Part shown: positions 20,578-32,486 of the stretch, piece after piece
Layout: every line of letters starts with the position of its first letter
Position numbering within the stretch: position 1 is the first letter of the stretch
NCBI GenBank assembly: GCA_034359265.1
Contig: CP136895.1
Location: forward strand, 37,900,001 to 37,964,000
From: Canna indica
Taxonomy: Eukaryota > Streptophyta > Magnoliopsida > Zingiberales > Cannaceae
Direction of reading: 5' to 3'
DNA length: 64,000 nucleotides
Position numbers and translations under genes: made by a program
The notes under the pieces: model-generated
Seen by the model: only the letters and a program-made list of their open reading frames with translations
What the model was told of the DNA's origin: nothing
Database searches by the model: none

Positions 20578-23500
20578 TTATATATTTCGAAAAACTTCAT
20601 GGTAGACAACATTCGTCGTCTCTTCTTGTACAATATTTTCAGAATCACATATCAAAATTTTTAAACCATTTCTATTCGTCATTCTAGAAATTGCAACATA
20701 AAGTTGCCCATGAGTGAATACTGGTTTTTTTTAAAAAAATTCTACATTACATAGTGATTGACCCTGACTTTTATTGATCGTCATTGCATATGAAATCATC
20801 AAAGGGAATTGTCGCCATTGAAATTTAAAAGGTAATCTTGGATCCGATGGTGTGAGTGTCATCCTTGGGATGAAAACTTTTTGACCAGCATTGTTACCTG
20901 AAATTATCTTTGCTTCCAAAACTCGATCTCCAAGTCTTGTGATCACTAATCTTGTACCATTACATAAGCCAGAATAAGGATCAATATTTCTTAATAGTAT
21001 AACCTACGTACCAACTTTCAATGCCAAAGAATGATTTGGAACACTAGAGCATTTGGTTCCATTCAAAAATTCTGGTGTATGAATATGCCCCAATATATCA
21101 ACACCCACATCAAACTTACAAGCTGTATCTGAACTCAAAAAAAATTTCACAGGTTCCTTGTTGATATCAACCATATAATTATTGATAATCTCGACCATGT
21201 CATTGTTGGAGCCAAAATTTCACTTTGTTGCAAGTATTCCAAATTGTTGATATTGCATCTAATATTTGGATAAGTAGCTTCAACAATAGCAGTAATCGAA
21301 TCACTTGTATCTTTAATCAAAATATCATCAGGAATTTATACTTTTCCATATCCTTCTCCCGAATCACCTATTTTTCCATCTCCAATAGCCAAAATCCAAT
21401 CTGAAAAAACTTTTAGATCATCTGAATCACCACTGGACGAATTCACTTGAAGACGCATGTTTTTCGTTAGCTTGAGAACTTCACAATTAGACCATATGTA
21501 TAAAGAATTGAGCATAGCATTGACAATGTCTTGTTGACTACCTTTACGAATCATAGGTAATATTTGTCTAAAGTCTCCTCCGAACACAATAGTTTTACCT
21601 CCAAAAGATTGTTCAAGACTACATGGGTTTTTAAAGCGCAAAATGTCCCTCATAGTTCTATCCCGCACTTCAAAACAATACCTACAATTAAAAAAAATAT
21701 TTAGTATGTCAATTTTTTTTGTAGATATGGAAAATTAGAATTTTTGTACAAACAATTATTACTTGTTCATCATAGGAGCTTCATCCCAAATTATTAAACT
21801 TGTCTTAACCAACAAATCTGCAAATGGACTGCCTTGTTTGATGTTGCAAGTGGAATCTTCATTTGCACTAAGTGAAATTGCAAATCTAGAATGTGCAGTC
21901 CTACCATCAGGTAACAGAAGAGAAGCTATACCACTTGATGCAACATTTAAAACAATCTTACCTTGTGATCTTAAAGCAGAAGAGAGTGTCTTCCAATTAT
22001 AAATGTTTTCCCAGTTCCACCATAACCATACAGAAAGAATACTCCATCTTTATTGTTTTTGACATCAATCAAAATCTTATCATAAACTTTCCTTTGTTCA
22101 CACGTGAGCTTTGAAACTTATTGACTATTTTTATCTATCAATTGCCTTTTATTGTAACGCATTTCTTCAGCAATCAGTCTATTATCTATAAATGAACAAC
22201 TTTCAGGATTTTTTGGTTTTGGCATAGTAGGAAAATCTTTCAAACTCTTTCCACTGCCTTGCAATATCAAATCAATCTTATGAAGATAATCATCCTTCAA
22301 GTCATCATCACTTATATCCACATCTAGTAAACACATAGATTACATACAAATATTTTCAATTAGATATATAATCAGTAATATTTAAATATACTTTAAATAA
22401 GTAATATAAAAATACTTAAAACTGTTAACTTTTAAAAACATTTCGATAATTACTTATTAAATGTCATAATATACTAACATTCTATTTGGAGCACTTGTTT
22501 TATCAAATATGACAAGTCTTCGAATAAATACTCCCATGTTTGCTCCCATACAAGTTTTGGTCGTGCTATTGAGTTTGATAGTAATAAGTACGCAAATAAC
22601 TTTCTAAGATATAATCCTGAACCCCAATGGCTTGCTTCCTTAATAGCATCGACGTATTCATTGTCATCATCTAGCAAGCCTAAAGTATAACATGCATCTC
22701 TGAAAGTATTATAAGCTTTTCCCTTGACTGTGCGAATATCTTCAAAACATTTAGGACCTTTCACTACATTTAGAATGATTATCAAATAATATAACTCACC
22801 CATTCTAGGTGGGACAAAAAATATTCTGCCAATAGAAAAATGTTTGGTTTGCCTTCTATCCCATATTCTTTTATCTTGTTTCCAAACAAATTTCAAAGGA
22901 AATTCAGCATATGTCAAATTCCTAGCATCAGGAAAACGCTTGTTAGCTTCAAACCAAGCTAGAAAATGAGATTCATTCACTGTGGTTCGATTCACAACCT
23001 CATTGATGGGATCATCGTCATCAAAAATGACATTTTGCTCATTAGGAAGATGGAATGACAACCTTTCCACCAAAGGATATCTGTAATGTATATCAAACAT
23101 AAAAATTCTTCATATAGCTTCACAAGGAGAAATATACCGACAATCATAATACATGTTGAGTTCGTCCACAACATTTTCTGAATCAGATTGTGAGGCGAAC
23201 TGGACAAATGTAGCAGTTACACGATCATGTCCTTTGTTCACATATTTGAATAGATATTTGATCGATCTAGATTGATTGCACCACTCAACATTAATGTGTG
23301 AACCATACTTCATAAGCAAATATCTGTTATGCGGAACGACAAATCTATTGTCCAATTCGATCCTTTTTTTTATTGTTCTCTCATCATTTCTTCTTCTATA
23401 CACCGGGTATCCATCATCGTCAATAACCGTTTTGTCAACAAATTTTTTGGGGAAATGTTTCATACATTTTCCATCTTGCATGCAAGGAGAAATTTTACGT

Positions 23501-24111
23501 GCAGTTCTACAAGGCCCATGCATCAATAAATTCTTCACTTCATTGTAATATTGTGGATCAATTTCTTTATCAGGAATCTCAACTGAAATTATCTTATCAA
23601 TATCATCACCTGTAGGATATTTATCGTCTTCATGCAAGAATAAAAGAATGTGCGCATGAGGCAAATCTCGCTTTTGAAACTCAATTGTATATACAACTAC
23701 ATCAATTATAACAATTCCCAAAAATTAAAATTAAAAGAAATATAAAAGTAATTAAACAACAATTTTATTAAAGTGTACCTGCTTTGACTTTTTCAAAAAT
23801 TTCTTTTTCTCGAAGATCTTTGAGCATTTGATCTAACTTTATCTTGAATATTCTGCAAACAATGTTTGGTCGATCTTCAGGTTTTAATCCTCTTTTTTCA
23901 ACAAAACACATAATTTTTGGCCACTTGGGGTTGCACGTAATTGTGATAAAAAGATCTGGATAACCAACCCATTTACAAATTGCCATAGCATCTTGATAAT
24001 TTTGAATCATGTACCGTGTGCCACCAGTGAAGCTTGAAGGCAATACTACTCTTTTCCCCTAGAAGATGGATCAGTTTCTCCATTTAAAATAGCTTCTGTC
24101 AAACCTTTATA
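20578..24111 (-). pseudogene. Helitron transposase (Rep/helicase), decayed
   Basis: Read on the minus strand from 24111. A Helitron N-terminal region (GGTRYMIQNYQDAMAICKWV, DLFITITCNPKWP) is followed by an intron (23697-23778) and the HUH nuclease region with FQKRDLPHAHILLFL and IKYLFKYVNKG. A Pif1-type helicase follows: Walker A GYGGTGKT, then IIWDEAPMMN, IVFGGDFRQILP, LTKNMRL and, near the C-terminus, MTINKSQGQSL. Rep/Hel proteins drive rolling-circle transposition. Lesions include a 1-base frameshift near 24058, a TGA in place of an expected Trp at 23110, a frameshift after Walker A and several stops near 21200-21330. The start codon and N-terminus are lost at the junction with the MITE. 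Confidence 0.88.
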
Positions 24112-24117
24112 CATTTC

Positions 24118-24202
24118 TGCCCGCAATCACCATATCCGATCATCCCTCATTTATTATCCAATCCTATCCTATCATATCCTATCCAATGAAGCAGACATAC
24201 CA
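24118..24202. mobile_element. Tourist-like MITE, copy 2, right part
   Basis: It holds TCCCTCATTTATTATCC and ends GAAGCAGACATACCA followed by TTA (24203-24205). It completes the MITE that begins at 15562. Confidence 0.75.
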
Positions 24203-24205
24203 TTA

Positions 24206-24419
24206 GTGCATGTTTGCTTCAAAGGACAAGGGAGGATAGGATAAGAAATGGATTAATAGCCATGGTTTGTTTAGTGCATGGATTAGAAAAAAATATGAAT
24301 AAAATAATATAAAATTGATATCATATCCGATGTACATCGGATTTAAAAAATTTATATCAAATTCTCCCTCATTTATTATTTAATCTAATCCTATCATATC
24401 CAATGAAGCAAACATACCA
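24206..24419. mobile_element. Tourist-like MITE, copy 3, 214 bp, complete
   Basis: GTGCATGTTTGCTTC and GAAGCAAACATACCA form the terminal inverted repeats, with TTA on both sides (24203-24205 and 24420-24422), as expected for PIF/Harbinger elements. Confidence 0.85.
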
Positions 24420-24422
24420 TTA

Positions 24423-25775
24423 GGGTTGTTAAACAATTAATTCACATTGCATTTAACTTTAAAATGTAAAATTTAGTCACTTAAGTATTTTTGCAAAAAA
24501 ATTTATTTAAATGATTTAAAATTAAATAATAATAATAATAATCTTATCCACTTGTTCCCGCCCGAGGATTGGAGTAATCTGGTTCGGTCTGGTGTCTCTC
24601 CTAGTCATGTTCAACGCCGGCGGGGGGGGGGGGGGGGGGTTGCTAAAGATACTCCAATGCTCAAATTAGTGGGACTCCAATATGGAGGTAATAGAATATG
24701 AAACTTAGGTTACCTGAGGCGTGCTGTGTCTGTATTCATTGCAAGTGGAGGTGTTGACGCCACCATACAATCTCGTGGGGATATTGCTCAAAATGGATTG
24801 AGGCTAATCTTGGAGATAGCGGGTCTGTGATGACATTTCCCTCGTGATAAAGAAGGACGTGATTGTCCTTGTATAGTCGGGTGGGGCCCCGGGTGGAGCC
24901 ATTCTGTTTGGCTCAAGTCAGGTTCAGGAGTACGGTTGGGTGGAGCCCCCGGGCAAAGTCGTCTGGTCTGGCTCGAGTTGAGTTGTAGGGCACTACTGGG
25001 TCTGATCCGACCGGGCCCAACAGTACTAGTCCAGTCCATAGCCTCTGAGCTCGGTCGAAGTTTATAGAACAACGTGCCAAACTCTGAGTGATGTGGACTT
25101 TCTTGTTCTTGGCATCTCTGTGTCTTGAGGAGGTTTTGAAAATATTTACTGAGTTGTGTCAAGCTGGAATGGATCATTGTGAGAGTCAAATTGTAGTGGT
25201 CGGCTGTAGAGGCCGAGCTGGGGCGAGCGACTATGAAGGCCGAGCTGGAGCGAGCGACCGTGAAGATCGGGCTGGAGTAAGTGATCGTGCGTCACCTTTG
25301 GTTGGCACGTAGTAACTTTATTTTTCGGGAGTGAATTGAATTGGCATATCTTTATCATGTTAGTCTTGTCTTCTCCTTCTTTTGTGCTTGGTATGACGGC
25401 TTACTGGTAGGGTTTGTCTTCTTTCATGACGCTTCTTGGTTGGTTTTTGTCTTTTCAGTTCAGGTGAGTAATCATGATAGAAAGTGTTCCCATGGACTCA
25501 TGCGGTTTTTTAGGAAACCGTCGTCTAGTGGTCTTGACCAGTTGAGATTTGTCTTGTGGTATGGTTGTTGACCATTCGATGGGGAGGGGGGGTATTGTCT
25601 TTGAGGCAATATCTCTCCCCTCGTTCTTTGAACTTTTCGCGCTTTTGGTGACTTGGTGCTTTCGAGGTTTTCTTCGGCGATTGGCGAGCCTTTTTGGTTT
25701 TTAGCTTCCTTTGCTTACCATAGGCGATCGAGATTCGGCAAAAGAGGAAGTAAAAGCATCAATCGTTATCTATAA
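24423..25775. repeat. LTR-like debris with an 18-base G run
   Basis: The segment with GCTAAAGATACTCCAATGCTC, the CCCGGGTGGAGCC-type direct repeats (24880-24965) and the CGAGCTGG repeats (25200-25270) looks like a plant LTR. The G homopolymer lies at 24622-24639. No protein or element ends were found. Confidence 0.4.
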
Positions 25776-27152
25776 ATTTCCAGCTCTGTTTCGGTCGACC
25801 GACCAGTCGCCCGAATGGAGTAAAAGCATTGGCAGCAGCCAATTCGGTCGATCGATCGATCGACCGAATGTCGCCAAAAAATGGCAGTAGCCATTCGGTC
25901 GACCGAAGTTGGTGAAATCATATGGCTATCACCGCGTCGGTTGACCGACTTATGCCAAAAATTGACAAAAAGTTTATCGGTTGACCGACTGGTCGACTGG
26001 ATGACTTAGCACGAGCGACTTCACAGAGTCAGTTGATCGATTGGTCGACCGCGCCAAATCTCACGACAATCGGTTAACCCGTCGGTTGATTGAATGCTTA
26101 TAGAAGCTAGCTTCGGTCGACCGACTGGTCGATCGGGTATGAAGTTGTCATTTTTCCATCGAGCAATCGACTCGTCGGTCGACCGATCAGAGGAAAAACA
26201 TTATAGTGAGCCAGTGGTCGAATGGTCGATCGATCGATGCATCGATCGGACCATCGATTGGGCATTTGTAACGGTCGAAAATAATCCCGTTGACGCCCTG
26301 TTTCAGCCAGACCTATATCTACTCCCTTCTAATCTTTTTACTCAATTTTTCTCCCTCGGATCTTTGATGATAAAAGGTTCAAAAGAGTGATCAAATTGCA
26401 TCTTCCAAATCTTCAAAGCGCCAAGTGTTCGTCTGCTAAGTCTTGATCCCTTCCTGCCAAAAGTGTTATACTTCAAAGGGTTGATCAAGCTGATTTGGCG
26501 CGTGAAGAAGAGGCGTCCAATAGTGATATGAATTTAATTCCTCTTCTTGTAATAAGCTTTTGTTTATTCTATCTTTTAACTCTTGTATTTGCGTCTGTAG
26601 AAGACCAGGTGGGTCTTCTGTGTGAAAAGTGGTTTCCTTGTTGTGAAGGAGTAAAGCCACCTGTGTAAACTAAGTTTTATTTGGATTAGTTAAGTTGTCC
26701 CTTAGGGTAGTGGTGGAAGAGTGCTCGCGATAAGAAGGCGGAAACTTCCGGGTGTGGAAGTGCCTTTGATCGAGAGTGCGACTCTTCGAGTCAAAATCCT
26801 CATTGTAAGGGAGACTCAAATTAATCTAGTAAAATTAGTTTGAAAATCCTAAGCGGGATGCTTAGGTAGTGGAGTAGGCATTGAGGCCGAACCACTATAT
26901 ATCACTTGTCTTTGCATTGATCTTGATTTGTGCTTAATTGTTTATTATTGCTTCCGCATTTAAATCGCATAATTGAAATTCACCTAATTAATCAAGAAAA
27001 TGATTCAATTGGAATTTAAGCTAATCGAATTAGTAAACATACTATTCACCCCCCCATTGGTATCAGAGCTAATTGAAATTTAAGCTAATTGAAAATGATT
27101 AAATTGGAATTTAAGCTAATTGAAATTCACTTGTGTCGCCATTTCGCCTTCA
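25776..27152 (+). repeat. Sirevirus B 5' LTR, 5'-truncated
   Basis: From AATTTCCAGCTCTG it matches the 3' LTR from about 32747 on, lacking the first 260 bp of U3. It ends ...CGCCTTCA just before the primer-binding site. Near its end (27057-27068) lies an extra TGGTATCAGAGC-like copy from a local duplication. Confidence 0.8.
25788..26270. repeat. Palindrome array in LTR U3, element B (5')
   Basis: Many CGGTCGACCG-type palindromes, often mutated at CG (CGGTTGACCG, TGGTCGACTG). They are interspersed with AAAAGCATTGGCAGCAGCC and GCCAAAAAATGGCAGTAGCC spacers. Confidence 0.88.
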
Positions 27153-27154
27153 AT

Positions 27155-27166
27155 TGGTATCAGAGC
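27155..27166 (+). other. Primer-binding site (initiator tRNA-Met)
   Basis: TGGTATCAGAGC, 2 bp after the LTR end. Confidence 0.88.
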
Positions 27167-27220
27167 AGGTTCGTAGCTTGAGATTTCACCATCTCTTCTA
27201 CACCGTATCTCGATCCTAAA

Positions 27221-28634
27221 ATGGCACTAGATAGTAGAGCGTCTTCACCTCCTAGGTTTGATGAGTCTAACTTTGGTCTTTGGAAGAGTAGAATGTATAC
27301 TTTTTTGAAGACTCAAGATATAATTGTGTTTAACATGGTAAAGATAAAATACATTGAACCTAGAGAAAATATGGATTCATTGACCCAAGAACAAATTAAT
27401 ATGTTTGAGTTAAATGCAAAAGCTACAAATTGCATATTTTGTTCTTTGGGAAATAATGTACTTGAAAAAATCATGCATTGTACTTCTGCATATGATATTT
27501 GGAATACCCTGAATATGCTTTATGATTATGCTAAAATTGAAGAACTCATTACCCTAAATGAAGGAGACAATGACAATTGTCATGCTCCTATATCTAATGA
27601 AGTTCTTGAAGCTTTTAGTGTTTCTAGCCAAAGAAGTACAAAAAGCCGGAAGAGAAAGGTGGTATGCCACCTATGCAATGAGAAAGGGCACATGAAAAAG
27701 AATTACCCTAGCATGAAGAACAAGGCAAAGAAGAGGTCGAAGGTTTCCACATCATCATCCAATTCAAACGAAACGTCCTCTTGCAATGACTATGAAGCTA
27801 CCTCAAAGACTTGCCCCATGAATGATAATGATGAGGTACTCTCCTCCCCTTCTAGTCATGTTAATAATAATGATAGTTTTAACTCATCTACTTCTCATGA
27901 TTTTGATGATTTAATGGATGAGTATAAAATTATGTATGCCTTGCTCTTGTAAAAGGATAAAGAAAATAAAAGGATTAAGAATGAGAATTCTAGACTCAGT
28001 TCACTTGTGCACACTCTAGAATTAGAAAATTAAAAAATTAAAATCTAGCTCACTTGATGCATGCCACGATAACTTAGAATCCGAGCTTAATGCCTTGAAG
28101 CATAAAAATGATAACTTAAAAAATGAATATAGCATGTTGAAAACCCAATTGCATGCAATTTAGAAATCTATGAATGATTTGAAAAGTGAAGTCATTTCCT
28201 TGAGTAAGAAAGTAAATGAATTTAAGAATGCCTCATCTCCTAAGAACAATAGAACAGAAAATGGTTATTTAAACAATGCCAATGTTCATCATCATTCTCA
28301 TGTTAGGCATTCTACACTTAAACCTCAAGTTAAAAAGAAGAATGCTTCACTTAAGAATGCTCATGTCCATCAATTCTCTCATGTCAAACTTTCCAACATT
28401 AAACCTCATGTCTATAATGAAAGGAAGAAATTTAATGGACATTGTTTTTGTTGCGGTGTATATGGGCATGCTATATATGATTGTGCATTCAAGATGAACC
28501 CAAGTGGAGTTAAAACACTTTGGGTAGCTAAGCCCTCTAACACTCAAGGACCCAAAGGCATTTGGGTACCAAAAGTCCCATGCTCTTTTGTAGGGGGAGC
28601 AACCACACAAGGGTTAAGGAAGATGGAGAATTGA
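27221..28634 (+). pseudogene. gag: Sirevirus B Gag, broken
   Basis: It starts MALDSRASSPPRFDESNFGL, as in the other copies. The first zinc knuckle has lost its last cysteine (C-HL-C-NEKG-H-MKKN-Y). A TAA at 27950 falls in the coiled coil where other copies have lysine, and more stops and a frameshift follow near 28030-28165. The C-terminal part (28170-28634) is open and keeps the second knuckle C-FC-C-GVYG-H-AIYD-C, then the conserved NTQGPKGIWVPKVP and GGATTQG tail. The two-knuckle layout around a coiled coil, with GPKxIWVPK repeats, is typical of Sirevirus Gag. Confidence 0.85.
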
Positions 28635-28730
28635 AGTTGACCATGGACATCAATGAAGAATTCATCATTGGTTGCAACTTCAAGTCATGAAGATGTCATA
28701 GGTATGAAAATTGGCATCTAGGTATCTTTG

Positions 28731-28972
28731 GTATCATCTCCTATAATCACTTGCGTAAATCATAGTTGGAGTTTTGATACATGCTTAATGTTAGTAGATG
28801 TTTCATTCTTGATAAGTCTTATTAAAATGATTTTTGATTTTGATTTCCCAGTCTCTTCGGAGACCTATGTAGCCTGTAATGGACTCATGCGACCTTGCAG
28901 TTTTAAATTGTAGGCTCATTGTGGCCTTTCGGTTTTCAACCAATAGGAAGGGTTGGAGATCATGTTTTCATT
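28731..28972 (+). other. Conserved structured non-coding domain after gag (copy B)
   Basis: About 97 bp after the gag stop, GTATCATCTCC pairs with GGAG...TGATAC (28731-28780). A hairpin GTCTC-TTCG-GAGAC follows (28851-28864), and then CAACC...GGTTGG (about 28937-28955). The same order and near-identical sequence occur after gag in copies C and D, and mostly in E (minus strand). Confidence 0.75.
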
Positions 28973-30858
28973 AATATTATATTTATGATCTCTTAAATAT
29001 TCGTTTTTGGATTAATGTCAACATATTTTGAAACGGATTTCAAACTATTTAGCAAAGTAAATTTCAAAGTCGATATTTGATTTTCTCTTTGCTATCTAGT
29101 ACGATAACTTGTTAGTAGTTACATTTCCATTATGTTACTAATGAATATTGCTTGCAAGTTATAAAAAATGTGATGGAAAGTTAGTAGAGCCAAATTGAAA
29201 AGGAAATGAAAAATTTGTAAAATTCTCAAGGATGAGGTATGAGTTCAAATTTTGCAAAAATATTTGTATAATAATTGATTATTCATGATTAATGAAGTCT
29301 CTATGCTCATGATTGCTTTTGCTTGATAAATATATGAAAATTCATGAGTAAGTTAATATTTGATAACTTAGGCAATTTCATATATTGATTGGATGAAATT
29401 TGCTCTAGGTTAGAATCTTCATTAGAGAACTCATTTTCTATAGTTGGCAAACATGTCTTGAATGCATATATCACATGAGTCTAGGTTGTTACACTTGGTA
29501 TCACATGAAGACTCATAACTAAATGAACAATGTGATCACTAGATTAGTTCATGAGACTCAAATTGGAAATAATTGACCTAAGTCAACAATTTGACTTAGA
29601 AATCTCCTTTTGGGTTTAAATTTTCACAAACATGTTTGAATTCACTCATGTTAGATGTCCAAGTGTATAAGTTAGAGAAAACATGAGTAGATAGCCAAGT
29701 TTGATTCTTAGCACTTTCATGGTTTCAAGCATATTTTGATTAAAATTGTGCTAAGCTCATAACTTGACTAAACGATATTAATTTCACTCCAAACTTGATA
29801 AACAAGTGTTAAATGATCATACCTTGATATCTAGGAAATTTGAGCAAAATCTGAAATCGGTGGATAAACAACTCATATTTACAAAAATGCCACTAATCTT
29901 GTAGAATTTTTAGAAAATTGTAGGAATATCCTTTTAAAGTGATTCTTGATTTTTTGAAACCCTCATAGGGTCTAATTTGTGAAAAAAAAATTCACAAAAA
30001 TTGAATAATCACACCCTCTCGAAAAGTAATTTTTGTTAAGGGGTAAAAACTAGGGCAGATCGAGCGGTCGATAGGCATTAGACCACCCGATCTATCGGCG
30101 GGCGAATAATCACCCAGATTGCCCGATTTCTCGCCCAGATCAAATCCTAGCCATTCAATCCATTTATTTAAGTCCGAAACTAGGGCTTCCTTGCCTATTC
30201 GACAGGCTGCCCCATCCTAAGTCCTCTCTTTTCTTCTTCTAGGGTTCTACCTCCTCTCCAAGACTCTCTTTCAAGGTAAAAATCTTTCCTTGCCCTTCAC
30301 TCATGAAATTATAGTCAAAAACATGATTTTTCTCATCTTTTACTCTCAATGTACCTTGTTTCATACACAAAAATATGATTCATGCTTATTTTACATGAAT
30401 GATAACTTTTGTTTAGCATGTTCTCTCCAAAAACAAGTCTTCTTTCAACAAAAATCAAATATTCCATGCCTTCTTCAAATGATTCATCATTTGCTCTTTG
30501 ACAGAATTTTATTTTGATCAAAAATCATTAGTCAAGAATTTTCTTGTTTGCTTTCATGAGTGTTTTCTCAAATTTAAACTTATGTCTTCTTAAAAGAATC
30601 TTATTTTGGTCAAAAATAAAAATGCTTTCTATTTTTCTCTAGTCAAAACAATTTATTTTGATCTCTTTATTTGTGGATCGTCTTGTCTAATCATCTTTTA
30701 TTTTGTTTTCATTCATCTTGAGATTTAATGAGAATTTTTTTTTTCATGGATTCATGTCAATCTTCAAAACATTTTTAGCTTTCTTTCACTTGAGCTAAAA
30801 GCATGCATCTTTCATTTAAAAATAATTATCTATATCATTTTCAAAATTGTCTTGCAGC
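28973..30858 (+). other. Sirevirus B long non-coding spacer
   Basis: No protease, integrase or reverse transcriptase is found where pol should be. The AT-rich spacer holds the palindrome TTGACCTAAGTCAA (29573-29586), shared with element E. A pyrimidine-rich tract and TTGCAG come just before the next gene, which could be a splice acceptor. Confidence 0.7.
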
Positions 30859-32041
30859 ATGACACCTAAAACCAAACTCCCATCCTTACCTGATAATCTT
30901 CTGACCCAGTTAGGAAAGAAACAAGCCTCTAAGTTTGTAGAAAGAGCTATCCTGCAAACACGGCCTGTTATTGTAGATGACTTAGAACGATTTGATATCC
31001 GAGGGAAACTTGCTAGCATGGGATGGGTAGAGTTCTTAGGAAAATAGGTACCGGTATGCCCCATCCTAGTGAAAGCCTTCTTCTCTAACCTAGTAATAGA
31101 AAAGGCAAGACTTGGTGATGACTTAGTTCTACGATCTGAAATTTTAGGAAAATCCATAGTCATAACCAAATCCCTCATTAGATATGCTTTTGGGTTCCCT
31201 CTATTAGGAGCACAAATTTATAAGATGTCCACCCATCGTTTTCATGAGGAGCATCCTCCTCATGAAATTGTATCTGCTATATGCCCTGAAGATTATGAGG
31301 GAGTGATCCCTACCTAAAGCATCAAGCTTTCACCCATTGCTAGGATTGTACACCTCATTATTGCACATAATATTCTTCGTAGAGCAGGACACTACGATGA
31401 GGTCACCACCATGAGTTCTAGGATACTTTTCTATGCCATGTCTAGGATCTATAGATGTCCCTGACCTCAATCTTAGATATATAGCTGAAGTCCATTCCTC
31501 CAAAAATCAAGTCTTACCATATGCCTCGATGATCTCTCATTTCATATATGAGGCTGGGGTTAATAGATCTAGGTTTGAGATAGAGCCTATTCCTAAACCC
31601 ATAGATTCTTCCTCCCTTAGCCGCATGAAGATTCTTGAACATCAGCGCGGCAAAAGAACTCGAGGAGATCCTATTGAACAGGCTGAGGATGAGATAGAGA
31701 TGGAGGAAGGTGAAGCTGTTGGAGGATCATCATCCGGCCCCTCCCATGCGAGTCAAAGAGATCTGGAGCATCGCTTTGCTCAATTTCAGATTAATTAGAT
31801 GGAATGAAACAGAACATCATCAGGTCACGTGCAAGCGATCGACTGTCAGATGGACGAGTTTGGGACCATGATCGGTGAACATGGTCGTCGCATCGACGAG
31901 TATGGTCAACGTGTTGACCAGTATGGTCAGCAAATAGATGAGTACGATCGTCGAGTTGATGAAATGTATAGGAGAGTGGATGAGATGTGGCAGTATTATC
32001 AGTCGCATCTACCACCTCATCCACCACCCGAGGACGAATAA
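30859..32041 (+). pseudogene. 'Putative plant transposon protein' family gene inside Sirevirus B, broken
   Basis: From MTPKTKLPSLPDNLLTQLGK the frame runs with stops at 31045 and 31315 and a frameshift near 31440. It continues as DVPDLNLRYIAEVHSS, an acidic/serine tail, and then a heptad-like series (GRRIDEYGQRVDQYGQQIDE) predicted to be coiled coil. The core (FFSNLVIEKARLGDDLVLRS, LSPIARIVHLIIAHNILRR) resembles the plant-specific 'putative plant transposon protein' domain that I recall as Pfam Transposase_32. Its function is unknown. It takes the place of pol between the spacer and the 3' LTR, so the element is non-autonomous with an extra gene. The family call is from memory of the pattern. 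Confidence 0.6.
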
Positions 32042-32239
32042 TCCTCCTTGATGTATCAATATATTGGCATTAGTGATGACTGATGTATTGGATGTATTGG
32101 TATTTTTCATCCTATGAACATGTCTTTGATTAACTATGTGATGTATTAACACTTTCATCTTTATGAACATGTGTTTAGTTAACCTTGTGTTGATTAGTAA
32201 TGTTCATCTTTACTATGCTTGCTATATTTGTTTTTTTTT

Positions 32240-32486
32240 ATGGATGACAAAAGGGGGAGAGTACATGGATATATGCTTATCGATAGGGGGAGTAAATATA
32301 TTGATAAGGGAAGTAGTAAAATTAAATACATTCATGACAAAGTATCACATAAAATGATAAAAGAGAATTTAGAAGATACATGCATATAGATAGGGGGAGC
32401 TTAAATTGATTAACATTGCTTTATTTCCTTAATGCTTCCTTGTATATTAATCGTCATTGGTTTGTCATCATCAAAAAGGGGGAGAT
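32240..32486 (+). promoter_or_regulatory. Multiple polypurine-tract motifs before the 3' LTR (element B)
   Basis: AAAAGGGGGAGAG (32248), GATAGGGGGAG (32282), GATAGGGGGAGC (32390) and AAAAAGGGGGAGAT, ending at 32486, directly against the LTR. Repeated PPT-like motifs are a known mark of Sireviruses; they prime plus-strand DNA synthesis. Confidence 0.75.

Larger units (their letters stand above)
15619..24117 (-). mobile_element. Helitron carrying a Rep/helicase gene and host-gene fragments
   Basis: The left boundary, read on the minus strand, is CGCAAGGCGCGGGTGTTATACTAG followed by T in the flanking MITE. This is the form of a Helitron 3' end: GC-rich partial stem, about ten bases, CTAG, insertion between A and T. 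The Helitron is oriented so that its Rep/helicase gene (minus strand, 20578-24111) lies at the 5' side. The two parts of a Tourist MITE flank it, which independently supports insertion. The 5' TC end cannot be pinpointed; the right junction near 24112-24120 seems to have lost the end and part of the MITE. Between 15650 and 20540 it carries PABN exons, other exon-like DNA and two hAT insertions. Confidence 0.7.
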
